The notes: generated by a model not told the origin, from the letters alone. 64,000 bases of DNA from Marinobacter confluentis (GCF_004785685.1 NZ_SRPF01000002.1:620001-684000), one strand, 5' to 3'; numbered from the stretch's first letter, positions 42,935-52,848 are shown. Numbers and translations are program-made.

Positions 42935-43498
42935 CTACACCTTTAAATTTTCAATGAGAGACTCAATTTTCTCTCTATTTTTAGGGCCACTACTTAACTC
43001 TAGTACAGAGTCAGCCACATCAATTAAAGCTCGCGCGGCAATTTCATTTGAATGAAGACCAACCGTTGTATATGCGTTTTCATCCTCAATTCGCCCCCTA
43101 GAAAGATATCGCTCACTCAGCACGTCATCGGACGCCGTTACATGCACGTGAAGGACCCTACCTTCGAAATTGCTGCGAATACAATGCACCTGCTCCAGCT
43201 TTCGGACCGAGTCTAGGAACCATAAATTACAATCAGGTGAGTCCTTTAAATATGGAAGAACCAGATCCCAATAAATCCAACTAAAGTTAGTTTCTAGATC
43301 TAACTTATCGCCATACTCTTGAAGGTCGTACCTGGTAAACTCAGAGGAAAGCCGTTCAACCTGTTGTCTCAAAAACCAACCAGTGCTGATTCTACCCAGC
43401 GGAATATGCTGGCCAACAGTTTTCAGTAGACTTGTTTTTCCAGCCGCCACAGGCCCACTCAAAAGAACCAAGGTCTTATTTGTCGCAATATCGGTCAT
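42935..43498 (-). CDS. P-loop kinase-like protein, second copy of the fused kinase domain
   Basis: 187 aa. Walker A is LSGPVAAGKTSLLKTV (about residues 13-28); ISTGWFLRQQV follows like the nucleotide-monophosphate site of adenylate kinases. LWFLDSVRKLEQV then VLHVHVTASDDVLSERY aligns with VIDSVVNRRQLEHL and VVHVHLYAG in the N-terminal domain of the 44154 protein, so the two are paralogues. A nucleotide kinase is likely. Start overlaps the DUF7002-like gene stop by 4 bp. Confidence 0.65.
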   Translation of the reverse strand: MTDIATNKTLVLLSGPVAAGKTSLLKTVGQHIPLGRISTGWFLRQQVERLSSEFTRYDLQEYGDKLDLETNFSWIYWDLVLPYLKDSPDCNLWFLDSVRKLEQVHCIRSNFEGRVLHVHVTASDDVLSERYLSRGRIEDENAYTTVGLHSNEIAARALIDVADSVLELSSGPKNREKIESLIENLKV

Positions 43499-44154
43499 AA
43501 ATCGAGATTTTTTATAAATTGATCGCCCTTGACTCTTTTTGCCTCCAAAACAAAGTCTTTTATATCCGGTATGCTGTAGTCAAAAACCACTTCTGCAACC
43601 TTCTTTTGAGGCTTGCCTGTCTTTTTTGAGACAGGGTATGCTTCAACACTCTTGAATATTTCCCACCCTCGTTTGTGAAGGTAAGGAAATGTGTTGCCCG
43701 AGTTCATATGGCAGAGCAACACACTTCGATCATATTTTTCGATCAGAGCCGTTGTATCAAGAACAAGAACATCGTGCTCATCTTTTCGATACTCTCTAGC
43801 CTTCAAAAGACGATTGAGCCTTTCCTCTTCTGCCCAAGTGAAAACCTTGCTATTTAAAAAACTATACCACTCCTCAGGGGTAATTCCGTCATTGAGAACC
43901 AACGCTAGGCGGTCTCGAGGCATGGGCTTCTGGTCGCGCAACACTATGCTCTGACCGTTTTCATTCACTTCCACTTTGGTCTTCGAGCTTCTATGCCTCT
44001 CTTCCAACGATTTTCGTAGTTCGTCTTCGCCGACAAATCTGTCCAAAGTCGCTTTTGTACTCAGCAATCCATATTCCTGAATCAGATCCCAACTTTCGGG
44101 CTCAGCCATGTGAAACAATCGAGGGTAACTATTTATGAGCATATCTGGTGTCAC
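43495..44154 (-). CDS. DUF7002-like protein with ADP-ribosyltransferase-like N-terminus
   Basis: 219 aa. The start SYPRLFHMAEPESWDLIQ then EYGLLSTKATLD carries a His15 and a later Gly-Leu-Leu-Ser (29-32), the spacing seen at the NAD-binding end of DarT-, Tpt1- and RES-type folds and in DUF7002 proteins. Later parts include SVLLCHMNSGNTFPYLHKRG. Overlaps of 1 bp and 4 bp with its neighbours make it the middle gene of a strict operon. Enzymatic activity is inference from motif shape. Confidence 0.6.
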   Translation of the reverse strand: MTPDMLINSYPRLFHMAEPESWDLIQEYGLLSTKATLDRFVGEDELRKSLEERHRSSKTKVEVNENGQSIVLRDQKPMPRDRLALVLNDGITPEEWYSFLNSKVFTWAEEERLNRLLKAREYRKDEHDVLVLDTTALIEKYDRSVLLCHMNSGNTFPYLHKRGWEIFKSVEAYPVSKKTGKPQKKVAEVVFDYSIPDIKDFVLEAKRVKGDQFIKNLDL

Positions 44155-45836
44155 TACGGTCCCTCACTTTTGCTAAAACTATTCCAATTTCTTCTGTCTA
44201 TGACTGTCCGAAGATCGATCCCGCCTTTTTCTGGCCTCACGAATCTTGTATTGATCAGCGATACGGGGGCCTTCGCGATTCGCTCTAACTCCTCCACAAA
44301 TTTAATGGTATCCTCTGTTAACTGCTCGAATCTACGTGCATTGCGATTAGACTCGTCAATGTAGTCCGCAAAAGTCAACACAATATCTGTCGGCGCATTC
44401 AGGGCACAGGCTCGCCTAAATTGGTCCCATTCGAACCAGCCAACTCTTCGTGCCCGATTCGTTGTTGAGGTTCTCTCATATCCGGACACCTCCATAGGAT
44501 CCAAACCAGCTGCTTTTGAAACCTCTTCGAAAGTCACTTCGTGTTTCAGCGGCCCAGACGTTTCACCGTTGGATCCGTCAGGGTTGCCGACCCTTATTGG
44601 AGTTGGCCTGACAACCATCAAAGTTCTCCTGATTCTATTGGGAGAAATCCCCGCTTCAGCCAGACATCCACCTACATTAGTATCTCTGGACGTAACGTAG
44701 GGATAGTTACCGTGAAAGATACTCAAACCACTTCCCTGGGTCCCTTCCAAGAGAATCAGCTTTCGCTGATAGTAAGCCAACTCAAGCTGGTTCAAAGTTG
44801 AACCACGATATGGCGCTTCGTCTCCGACGAAAGATCTCAGCTCCGGAACATCTTTAGCCAGCCTTAACTCACTGTCATGACGGCCGGTTATTCTGCGCGC
44901 TTGCGCAGCTCCGCTCCCTCTGCCGGTCGAAGCAATACTTCCAACTAAACCTTGCTCACTCTCTAAATCTCGGTCTTCTATGATCATCGCTTGCGGGTCT
45001 ATGAACAAACGATCAGGAGAGATTCCGCAGTCTTTGATTTCCTGAAGCAGTGTTTTTACATAAATCGTCGTGCCTGGTCCCAACAACAGCTTTGCCCGAG
45101 TGTCCTTAGATCCAGACGGCAGGTGATGATAGGTGTAGAGTCCAGAGGAACTTGATACCGTATGACCTGCGTTCGGGCCACCGACTCTTACCAAAACATC
45201 ATAATCCTTAGCCAAATAGGCAGCCACATGCCCTTTGCCCTCACTTCCATACTGCCCGCCAATAAGTACGTCTACGCATCTAATATCTGGGGAAGAATAA
45301 AGACCCAGCCTGCCCGCCACCCTCACGAGAGTATCGAGCTCATCTGTTCGAGAGGTATTAATCCTCACATCAGCATCATGCTTAAAATAGAGTATATCTT
45401 CTTCGTCTTTTATATTGTCTAGGTCGAAATAATCACCTTGATTTCCAGCAGGGTCTTGGTGGTTGCTTCTGCCTTTCAGTTCTACTCGTCCAGCATATAA
45501 ATGAACGTGAACAACGTTCAAATCATCCAGCTTTCGAAGGTGCTCAAGCTGCCGCCGATTAACGACACTATCTATCACTAGGGGCCGAAGATTTTTGGCG
45601 TTATCTATATGGCTTTTTATCGTCTTAGAGAGCCATTCTCCGTCGGTATCACTATCCAACTTCATGCCCAAATCTTGCAGAGCCGCCCTATTTGAGCGCT
45701 CACCTTGGCTTTCTGAGACATTCTTTAGATGCCTGCTAACTTTGAATACCTCAAAGGCAAACTCTTTCTCCAATAGGCTCGCCAATCCTGACTTTCCTGT
45801 GTAAAGACGCCCTGTAAGAACGACTACCTGCTTCAT
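44154..45836 (-). CDS. Kinase-like domain fused to a PurZ/PurA-type adenylosuccinate synthetase
   Basis: 560 aa. Residues 1-175 are a P-loop domain (VVLTGRLYTGKSGLAS at 5-20). Residues 185-555 are an adenylosuccinate synthetase homologue: IGGQYGSEGKGHV (192-204), GGPNAGHTV (219-227, His225 = E. coli His41), STGRGSGAA (303-311), LEGTQGSGLSIFHGNYPYVT (363-382) and RARRVGWFEW (461-470). The catalytic Asp13 of PurA is Ser198 here, and the guanine-selecting TKLD motif is TFAD (488-491). Both changes resemble phage PurZ, which uses (d)GMP and ATP. First gene of the operon, with AAGGA 8 bp before ATG. Confidence 0.82.
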   Translation of the reverse strand: MKQVVVLTGRLYTGKSGLASLLEKEFAFEVFKVSRHLKNVSESQGERSNRAALQDLGMKLDSDTDGEWLSKTIKSHIDNAKNLRPLVIDSVVNRRQLEHLRKLDDLNVVHVHLYAGRVELKGRSNHQDPAGNQGDYFDLDNIKDEEDILYFKHDADVRINTSRTDELDTLVRVAGRLGLYSSPDIRCVDVLIGGQYGSEGKGHVAAYLAKDYDVLVRVGGPNAGHTVSSSSGLYTYHHLPSGSKDTRAKLLLGPGTTIYVKTLLQEIKDCGISPDRLFIDPQAMIIEDRDLESEQGLVGSIASTGRGSGAAQARRITGRHDSELRLAKDVPELRSFVGDEAPYRGSTLNQLELAYYQRKLILLEGTQGSGLSIFHGNYPYVTSRDTNVGGCLAEAGISPNRIRRTLMVVRPTPIRVGNPDGSNGETSGPLKHEVTFEEVSKAAGLDPMEVSGYERTSTTNRARRVGWFEWDQFRRACALNAPTDIVLTFADYIDESNRNARRFEQLTEDTIKFVEELERIAKAPVSLINTRFVRPEKGGIDLRTVIDRRNWNSFSKSEGP

Positions 45837-46536
45837 GACGATCCTTATTAATTTTTAGCAGCTTGCATTTTAGAATGGCTTTTAATCTCCCAAATTGAAG
45901 GTTAGACCATAAAACCGGTAATCTGTAAAACTTAACTACTCAGAGTTTGATTCGTAGATTTTTCGTAAAGGCTAGACCAACATTGGATAAATGTCTCGAA
46001 GTCGCCGGTAATTTTCAGTAACTGCGCGATGAGTCTGTCTATAAAGCTCCTGACACAGATATCTTAAATTGAAAATTGATAACGTGGACATTTGAGCTGG
46101 GCGCCTGAAGAACTTCGGCACACTCAGCCTTAAAGCGCTTTTAGTCTGTCGAGCCAAAAAGCATCGAATATCTCGTCACTCTAGATCACCATCAGCTGGG
46201 AAAGCTAGCACCTAAAACCAGCACGCCCGGTTTTGAAACCCGATGATTAGCAAGCGCCATCCCTAGCTAGCTATGCAAGTTGGTGAACATCAAAAGCCCT
46301 ACTCCAAAAGCCTTTTACCGACACCAACCATCAGGCACGGACTGGCATAAGTTAGCCTGCCAACGTTGGTAATAGTTGGTGGTCATCAGATAGGATTTGG
46401 TGTTATACGGACATAGTTTGAGGAGATTGCCCTCCGACGGAGAGTCGGTCTCGGAATTCTTGGCTCCCCATGTAGAGTCGAGAGGCCGCTTGCTATCATA
46501 AGCGGCGCTTGTTTTCACCCAACAATCTGGATTAGG
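45837..46536. other. 700-bp AT-rich intergenic region, no gene supported
   Basis: It holds the promoter side of the synthetase operon (weak TAAAAT at about 45866, read on the minus strand) and the 3' side of the urease operon. A 7-bp stem GCCGCTT / AAGCGGC at 46485-46506 is the only clear hairpin. Open frames present lack ribosome sites. Confidence 0.45.
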
Positions 46537-47121
46537 TCAAGCAGCCGCCAGATAACCCCCAACAACCGCCAAAACACCCCCAACACCACGACTAAACCGA
46601 CTATCCGCCTTCATCATCAGGCCACCCATCACACGCCCAAAAAACATGACCGCCAGCGTCACAATCGAGAAGCCGGCCAGATAAGCCGCCAGCTTGACCC
46701 CAGCAGGCATCTCAGTGCCGTGCGCAAAGCCGTGGAACAGCATAAAAGCCCCCACTATGCTGCCACCCAAAACCGTCGGTATCTTGGCGAGCGTAGCGAT
46801 AAGAATACCGGCTACCAGCACAGAGAACGTAATTCCCATTTCAACACCCGGCAAACTCAACCCACCCCAAGCAAGCCCCGCGCCCAGTATCATGCCGCCG
46901 ATCACGAACACCGGTGTGGCGTTTTTCATGGTGTTGTTCTGGCGCACGCTCCAGAAGCCGATGGCGGCCATGGCCAGCAGGTGGTCCAGGCCCAGCATGG
47001 GGTGCAGCAGGCCGCTGAGGAAACCGCTTTCAGCGTGGGCGCCGTGGCCGGTGTGGGCGGCTGCGGTGGTGGCTGTCAGTATCAGGCCGGTGGCGATTAG
47101 CAGGCGGGTTACTGTGTTCAT
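46537..47121 (-). CDS. hupE: HupE/UreJ-family nickel (or metal) transporter
   Basis: 194 aa. N-terminal signal-like segment ending TTAAAHTGHGAHAESGF, with conserved HPMLGLDHLLAM and IGAFMLFHGFAHGTEMPAG-type segment (His pairs, about residues 42 and 128). Six hydrophobic segments. Members import nickel or cobalt for urease or hydrogenase. It is the last gene of the urease operon, 45 bp after ureG. Confidence 0.88.
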   Translation of the reverse strand: MNTVTRLLIATGLILTATTAAAHTGHGAHAESGFLSGLLHPMLGLDHLLAMAAIGFWSVRQNNTMKNATPVFVIGGMILGAGLAWGGLSLPGVEMGITFSVLVAGILIATLAKIPTVLGGSIVGAFMLFHGFAHGTEMPAGVKLAAYLAGFSIVTLAVMFFGRVMGGLMMKADSRFSRGVGGVLAVVGGYLAAA

Positions 47122-47166
47122 GGTGTTTCTCCGTGTCTTGGTGGTTCTGAATCTTTGTGGTTCGGG

Positions 47167-47805
<639 letters not shown>

Positions 47806-47817
47806 TGTTTTATCTCC

Positions 47818-48525
47818 TTAGCTTCTGAACAGTCGTGAGTACTGTGTTTCGTGTTGGGCGCTGCCAAGCGCCAGGCCCGGGATGATTGGGCCGAGTTCGG
47901 CATCGTTCATTTGCAAAGCGTTATTCACCGCTTCCACCAGTTTCGGGCGTAGCTGTTCGGTCAGTCGCTGGGCGGCAGTGTGGCCCAGGGGCATGGCTTT
48001 GCAGGCGACGGCCAGCTGGTTTTCCATCCAGGCCCACGAAAAGCCGAGCAGGGTCTGACGAACCGGTACCTTTCGCAGGGTGGCGCCCCAGGCGAAGAGG
48101 GTGACGTAGCCGGGTTCGTTGGGCATTAAGTCTTCCGGGGGCAGCAGTTCAAGACTACCCAGCAGGCGGGCGAGCGCGGCGCCCAGGCGCAGGTCTTCGT
48201 CGCTGAGTTCGGCGGTTTCCCGGGTGGCGTGCAGCCAGGCGTTCCAGTGGGCCAGCGCGTCTGCATCCTGTTCGGCCCAGGCGCTTTGCAGCCGGGCCAG
48301 CAGGGGGAGTTCGCAGCGGGTCAGGCCGTCTTCCAGTACGCCTTCGAGCCAGCCGCCCAGTTGCTGTTCGTTGTTCACCCAGCCCAGTTCAAAGGCGCTT
48401 TCCAGGCCCTGGGACCAGGCGAAGGCGCCGATTGGCAGTGCGGGGCTGACCAGTTGCATCAGGCCCAGCAGAGCCATGTCGTCAACGGCGGTCTGGTTGC
48501 TATCTGCGAGCATAAGTGTGGTCAT
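47818..48525 (-). CDS. ureF: Urease accessory protein UreF
   Basis: 235 aa from the ATG at 48525 (MTTLMLADSN; a second Met at 48513 is possible). LMQLVSPALPIGAFAWSQGLE (split: LMQLVSPALPIG and AFAWSQGLE) with a later RALWATLRKVPV-like core and the LALGSAQHETQYSRLFRS C-terminus needed for UreG-UreD contact. It overlaps ureE by 26 bp. It gates GTPase action of UreG in nickel insertion. Confidence 0.92.
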   Translation of the reverse strand: MTTLMLADSNQTAVDDMALLGLMQLVSPALPIGAFAWSQGLESAFELGWVNNEQQLGGWLEGVLEDGLTRCELPLLARLQSAWAEQDADALAHWNAWLHATRETAELSDEDLRLGAALARLLGSLELLPPEDLMPNEPGYVTLFAWGATLRKVPVRQTLLGFSWAWMENQLAVACKAMPLGHTAAQRLTEQLRPKLVEAVNNALQMNDAELGPIIPGLALGSAQHETQYSRLFRS

Positions 48526-49063
48526 GGTTATGCACCTGGTTATGGGAACGGCTGTGGGATTCGCTATGCGAGTGGCTGTGGTCATGGCTGTGTGCATGCC
48601 CCTGCCCTGCCTGGGAGTAGGCGCCGGGTTCCGGGTCGAAGGGGGCCTGGTGGTGAACCAGGGTAGCGCCCAGGCGTTCGGCCAGTTCTTCGAGCACGTG
48701 GTCCGGCGGAAAGCGTACCCAGCCGCGGGTTCCATTTTTTGCAGTGATTTCTTCGCCGATGGCCAGCGAAACGTGGCGGTTACCCAGGTGGTAGCACAGC
48801 CTTGCCATGGGCAGGCCCATTTCGATGTAGGCGGTGACCACCGGTTCGTCTGCGGCCCGGATGCGGATGACTTCGCCGCTTTCGGCCTGCAAGCAGGCGC
48901 CGTCTCGCAGAACCGGGCCGCGGTCGAGGAATAGGCCGACGTCCTGACCGGTATCGGTTCTGGCCCGCAGGCGGCCGCGCATGCGCAGTTCAAACGGCAG
49001 CGTAAGGTGGTCGTGGATTTCGCTGGCGTCTACCAGGCCCAATCGTTGTGTGAGTTCCAGCAT
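48500..49063 (-). CDS. ureE: Urease nickel chaperone UreE with His-rich tail
   Basis: 187 aa. N-terminal beta domain (LELTQRLGLVDASEIHDHLT) and central RLCYHLGNRHV (the metal-site His), then VLEELAERLGATLVHHQAPF. The last 35 residues are a His-rich tail (HAHSHDHSHSHSES) that binds several nickel ions. UreE delivers Ni2+ to UreG. Confidence 0.93.
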   Translation of the reverse strand: MLELTQRLGLVDASEIHDHLTLPFELRMRGRLRARTDTGQDVGLFLDRGPVLRDGACLQAESGEVIRIRAADEPVVTAYIEMGLPMARLCYHLGNRHVSLAIGEEITAKNGTRGWVRFPPDHVLEELAERLGATLVHHQAPFDPEPGAYSQAGQGHAHSHDHSHSHSESHSRSHNQVHNHDHTYARR

Positions 49064-49072
49064 GTTGGGCTC

Positions 49073-50776
49073 CTAAAACAGATGATATAGCTGTGCTAAT
49101 GGCAGTTCGGTGGCGGGCTCGCAGGTGAGCAGTTCGCCATCGGCGTGTACTTCGTAGGTCTGTGGGTCCACGGTCAGGTGCGGGCAGGCGTCGTTCAGTT
49201 TCAGGTCGCCTTTGCGCACGTTGCGCACGTTCTTGCAGGCGGAGAGCGTGCTGTTCAGCCCCAGTTCCTTGCCGATATCCGCATCAAATGCCGCCTGGCT
49301 GACAAAGCTCAGTCGCGTGGCGCTGGCCGCGCGGCCGAATGCGCCAAACATCATTCGATAATGCACCGGTTGTGGCGTGGGGATGGAGGCGTTGGGGTCG
49401 CCCATGGGGGCCGCTGCAATCATGCCGCCCTTCAGAATCAGCGCGGGTTTTACGCCGAAGAAGGCCGGGTCCCATAGCACCAGATCCGCCAGCTTGCCCA
49501 CTTCCACGGAGCCGACATCGTGAGCGATGCCGTGAGTGATGGCGGGGTTGATGGTGTATTTGGCGATGTAGCGTTTGGCGCGCAGGTTGTCGGCGCCCAG
49601 GTCCTGGTCTTCCGGTAGCAGGCCGCGCTGGACTTTCATTTTGTGGGCGGTCTGCCAGGTGCGGCACACCACTTCCCCAACCCGGCCCATGGCCTGGGAA
49701 TCCGAGGCGATCATGCTGATCACGCCCATGTCCTGGAGGATGTCTTCTGCGGCGATCGTCTCCCGCCGGATGCGGGAGTCGGCGAAGGCCACGTCCTCGG
49801 GGATGTTTGGGTCCAGGTGGTGACACACCATCAGCATGTCGAGGTGTTCGTCGATGGTGTTCACGGTGTAGGGCCGCGTGGGGTTGGTCGAGGACGGCAG
49901 CACGTAGTCCTTGGAACAGGCGGTAATGATGTCCGGGGCGTGGCCACCCCCTGCGCCTTCGGTGTGGTAGGTGTGGATGCAGCGGCCTTTGAACGCTGCG
50001 AGCGTATCTTCCACAAACCCGGATTCGTTCAGGGTGTCGGTGTGGATGGCGATCTGAACGTCGAATTTGTCCGCGACCGTCAGGCAGTTGTCGATGGACG
50101 CGGGGGTGGTGCCCCAGTCTTCGTGCAGCTTCAGGCCCATGGCCCCGGCTTTGAGTTGCAGTTCCAGGGATTCCGGCAGGCTGGCGTTGCCTTTTCCCAG
50201 GAAGCCGATGTTCATGGGCATATCGTCCACGGCCTGGAGCATTTTGCCGATGTGCCAGGGGCCGGGGGTGCAGGTGGTGGCGTTGCTGCCGGTGGCGGGG
50301 CCGGTGCCGCCACCGAGCATGGTGGTGATGCCGCTCATCAGGGCTTCTTCGATCTGCTGGGGGCAGATGAAGTGGATGTGGGCGTCGATGCCGCCGGCGG
50401 TGAGGATTTTGCCTTCACCGGCGATGATTTCAGTGCCGGGGCCGATGACGATGGTGACGTCTGGCTGGGTGTCGGGGTTGCCGGCTTTGCCGATGGCGGC
50501 GATGCGGCCTTTTTGCAGGCCGACGTCGGCTTTTACGATGCCCCACCAGTCGAGTATCAGGGCGTTGGTGATGACGGTATCCATCACGGTGTCGTCGGCC
50601 CGCTGGCTTTGGCCCATGCCATCACGAATGACTTTGCCACCGCCGAATTTTACTTCGTCGCCGTAGTGGGTGGCGTCGCTTTCCACTTCGATCCACAGTT
50701 CGGTGTCGCCCAGGCGGACTCGGTCCCCGGTGGTGGGGCCGTACATGTCTGCATAAGCCTGTCTTGTGATTTTCAT
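49073..50776 (-). CDS. ureC: Urease alpha subunit UreC
   Basis: 567 aa, full length. Nickel ligands and active site: HIH (133-135), the carbamylated Lys216 in [11 protein letters not shown], His245 in AIHTDTLNE, His271 in [13 protein letters not shown], and the flap His in [17 protein letters not shown]. It hydrolyses urea to ammonia and carbamate in the cytoplasm with UreA and UreB. The gene lies downstream of ureB behind a structured intergenic element. Confidence 0.97.
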   Translation of the reverse strand: MKITRQAYADMYGPTTGDRVRLGDTELWIEVESDATHYGDEVKFGGGKVIRDGMGQSQRADDTVMDTVITNALILDWWGIVKADVGLQKGRIAAIGKAGNPDTQPDVTIVIGPGTEIIAGEGKILTAGGIDAHIHFICPQQIEEALMSGITTMLGGGTGPATGSNATTCTPGPWHIGKMLQAVDDMPMNIGFLGKGNASLPESLELQLKAGAMGLKLHEDWGTTPASIDNCLTVADKFDVQIAIHTDTLNESGFVEDTLAAFKGRCIHTYHTEGAGGGHAPDIITACSKDYVLPSSTNPTRPYTVNTIDEHLDMLMVCHHLDPNIPEDVAFADSRIRRETIAAEDILQDMGVISMIASDSQAMGRVGEVVCRTWQTAHKMKVQRGLLPEDQDLGADNLRAKRYIAKYTINPAITHGIAHDVGSVEVGKLADLVLWDPAFFGVKPALILKGGMIAAAPMGDPNASIPTPQPVHYRMMFGAFGRAASATRLSFVSQAAFDADIGKELGLNSTLSACKNVRNVRKGDLKLNDACPHLTVDPQTYEVHADGELLTCEPATELPLAQLYHLF

Positions 50777-50834
50777 GCTATCCCTCGTTTTTTGCTTGGG
50801 TGCCTGGGTTCTGGTGGCCTGATGCTTTGGAGCC

Positions 50835-50946
50835 GGGGCCGGTCGGATAGGGCTTTCCAGGAAACGCTACAAGCACATCCATGTGCGCTTGGGCTCCGCC
50901 ATCCATGGCTCCGCACATTCCCGGAAAGCCTTCTCCGGCCCGCCCC
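50835..50946. repeat. Cruciform CATCCATG element A (ureB-ureC gap)
   Basis: Outer arms 50835-50861 and 50920-50946 pair at 22 of 27 positions. The 58-nt loop holds two inner hairpins, GCACAT-CC-ATGTGC and GCCAT-CC-ATGGC, and the single-strand pieces ACGCT and GCGCTTG. It has the same plan as elements B and C. Confidence 0.75.
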
Positions 50947-50964
50947 CAAAATTCTGTTTTGCCT

Positions 50965-51282
50965 TCAGCTCTTTGTGTCCAACTTGCCCATGACTTCTTG
51001 GCGGAAACCGTAGATTTCCCGATTTCCCGCATATGGAATCAGGGTGACCTCTCTGGTCTGACCGGGTTCGAAACGGATGGCGGTTCCGGCGGCTACGTCC
51101 AGGCGGTAGCCTTTCGCTTTGGCCCGGTCGAAATCGAGAGCGGGGTTGGTTTCCGCGAAATGGTAATGGGAACCAACCTGAACCGGGCGGTCGCCGGTGT
51201 TGCCGACTTCGATGGTGATGCGTTCGCGGCCTTCGCAGAGTTCGATGTCGCCGTCTTTTAAATCGTATTCTCCGGGGATCAT
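50965..51282 (-). CDS. ureB: Urease beta subunit UreB
   Basis: 105 aa from [20 protein letters not shown]; this start is preceded by AAGGAG and matches the family start, so it is preferred over the Met 18 bp upstream. Contains [20 protein letters not shown] and [16 protein letters not shown], then the C-terminal KTVTL-like strand. Structural subunit of the urease trimer. Confidence 0.95.
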   Translation of the reverse strand: MIPGEYDLKDGDIELCEGRERITIEVGNTGDRPVQVGSHYHFAETNPALDFDRAKAKGYRLDVAAGTAIRFEPGQTREVTLIPYAGNREIYGFRQEVMGKLDTKS

Positions 51283-51292
51283 GGCGAGCTCC

Positions 51293-51595
51293 TTAGACAA
51301 TCGGGTTGTGGACGGTGACCAGCTTGGTGCCGTCGGGAAAGGTGGCTTCTACCTGGACTTCGTCGACCATTTCGGCCACGCCTTCCATGACGTCGTCGCG
51401 GGTGAGGATTTCGGTGCCGGCGGTCATCATTTCAGCCACGGTGCGGCCTTCGCGGGCGCCTTCCATGATTTCGGCGCTGATTAGGGCGACGGCCTCGGGG
51501 TAATTGAGTTTCAGGCCTTTGGCTTTGCGGCGTTCGGCTAATAACGCTGCGGTGAAAAGGAGCAGCTTGTCTTTGTCTCTTGGGGTTAGTTCCAT
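51293..51595 (-). CDS. ureA: Urease gamma subunit UreA
   Basis: 100 aa from [20 protein letters not shown], the family start; the upstream open frame is not coding. [20 protein letters not shown] and the C-terminal [18 protein letters not shown] are invariant for UreA. It is 10 bp before ureB and preceded by cruciform element B. Confidence 0.96.
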   Translation of the reverse strand: MELTPRDKDKLLLFTAALLAERRKAKGLKLNYPEAVALISAEIMEGAREGRTVAEMMTAGTEILTRDDVMEGVAEMVDEVQVEATFPDGTKLVTVHNPIV

Positions 51596-51629
51596 TTTTT
51601 GTTCTCCCTCTGCTTTGGAGTTCGTCGGC

Positions 51630-51731
51630 AGGAGGGGGGAACTGCTTCCGGGATACGCTGTGAATACGTCCATGTACGCTCGACAAAAACATCCTTGTTT
51701 TTGACGATCCCGGAAGCAGTTCCCCCCTCCT
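51630..51731. repeat. Cruciform CATCCATG-type element B (ureD-ureA gap)
   Basis: Outer arms 51630-51653 and 51708-51731 are 24-bp perfect reverse complements. The 54-nt loop starts TACGCTGTGAATACGTCC and has inner hairpins around GTCCATG (TAC/GTA stem) and CATCCTTG (AAAAACA / TTGTTTTT stem). Confidence 0.85.
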
Positions 51732-51831
51732 ACCTTGTCTATCTCTTGAATTAGCCTGCCAATCCGAGTGGTCGAATCTGGCAAACAGTCAGTGTTCTCA
51801 TCGAGCTAGTGCGCTAACTCAAATTTCCGCT

Positions 51832-51939
51832 GAACAGGGCGGGTGGGTCCGTTCGGGGATGTGAAAAACATGGATGTTTTTCTCAAGCGCCCATGGATGG
51901 GTTCACAGCGTGCCCCGAACGGACCCACCCGCCCTGTTC
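51832..51939. repeat. Cruciform CATCCATG element C (after ureD)
   Basis: Outer arms 51832-51858 and 51913-51939 are 27-bp perfect reverse complements. The loop, read on the minus strand, again has ACGCTGTGAA, hairpin CCCAT-CC-ATGGG, GCGCTTGA, and hairpin AAAAACAT-CC-ATGTTTTT. Opposite in orientation to A and B. Confidence 0.85.
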
Positions 51940-51951
51940 CCGCACAAAATT

Positions 51952-52848
51952 TCATGTCAGCCAAATCCTCGGAACAACCGCTGAGCAACCGGTCAATAGC
52001 GGTCGCAGTAACACCCAGGCTTGCTGGCAAACCGACCAGGCTTCGTTGCGTTCATTGCCCAGGTACCGCAATAGCACCACGCCACGGCGCCGGGTGACGG
52101 CCCAGCGGTTAGAGGCGGGTAACTGTTCGCGGATTTGCTCGATGGCAGCGGCTTCGTCTTCCAGGCCGACGACCCACAGGGTGGCCTGAACCGTTGCGCC
52201 GCCCTGGCCCCATTTGCCCTGGAAGCGGGCATGCAGGGGGTCGAGGATCTGGCGTTCTAGCCATAACGGCTTGCCGTTCATGTTCAGGCGGAAGCGTTGT
52301 TCCAGGTGCCCGGTAACAAAAGGCAGATTGCCCACCGGGCGGCCCAGGGCCAGAACTTCCCAACCTATGCACTTGGCGCCAGTTTCCAAATCAATGGTGG
52401 TGGTCTGTTCGCCTTTGGAGCCGTTGAAGGCCAGGGTTTCCTGGGGGAGGTATTCCAGGGTGCCGCCTTCCGCTACGTTCAGCTTTGTGTGTTGCTGCCA
52501 GGCCACGCCGTTGCTGTCGGCCTTGTATAGCTTGGCGGCGGCGGGCGTTGTGACCAGGCTGAGGGCGCCAGGGCCCACGGATACGTCTATGCCCAGTGAG
52601 TCACCGCTAACTAACCCGCCCGGTGGGTGCAGCAGATAAACGTGGCAGCAGCCGGCTTTGCCTTCGGGGTAGAAAGGCCGCTGCACCCGCAATGGGCCCT
52701 GGTGGCGGATGCGGGTCATGCGGGTGACGGTCTGTTCCCGTTCCTGCCTGGCTTCGAAGCCCAGGGACAGGGTGGCGGCCCAGCGCCGCGTCTGGTCGAA
52801 GCGGTGGCCCGAATCCATGTGCCTGGGAATGCGCTCGTAGACTGTCAT
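51952..52848 (-). CDS. ureD: Urease accessory protein UreD
   Basis: 298 aa. RPFYPEGKAGCCHVYLLHPP, GGLVSGDSLGIDV, LVTTPAAAKLYKAD and LEYLPQETLAFNGSK are the UreD/UreH pattern. UreD binds apo-urease and forms the channel for nickel from UreG. Its ATG overlaps the urtE stop by 4 bp, so transporter and enzyme genes form one operon. Confidence 0.94.
   Translation of the reverse strand: MTVYERIPRHMDSGHRFDQTRRWAATLSLGFEARQEREQTVTRMTRIRHQGPLRVQRPFYPEGKAGCCHVYLLHPPGGLVSGDSLGIDVSVGPGALSLVTTPAAAKLYKADSNGVAWQQHTKLNVAEGGTLEYLPQETLAFNGSKGEQTTTIDLETGAKCIGWEVLALGRPVGNLPFVTGHLEQRFRLNMNGKPLWLERQILDPLHARFQGKWGQGGATVQATLWVVGLEDEAAAIEQIREQLPASNRWAVTRRRGVVLLRYLGNERNEAWSVCQQAWVLLRPLLTGCSAVVPRIWLT

Noticed and set aside
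49643..51013. 456-residue open frame opposite ureC
   Set aside because: Shadow of a high-GC conserved gene; Gly/Val-rich with no family features, while the minus strand encodes full UreC.
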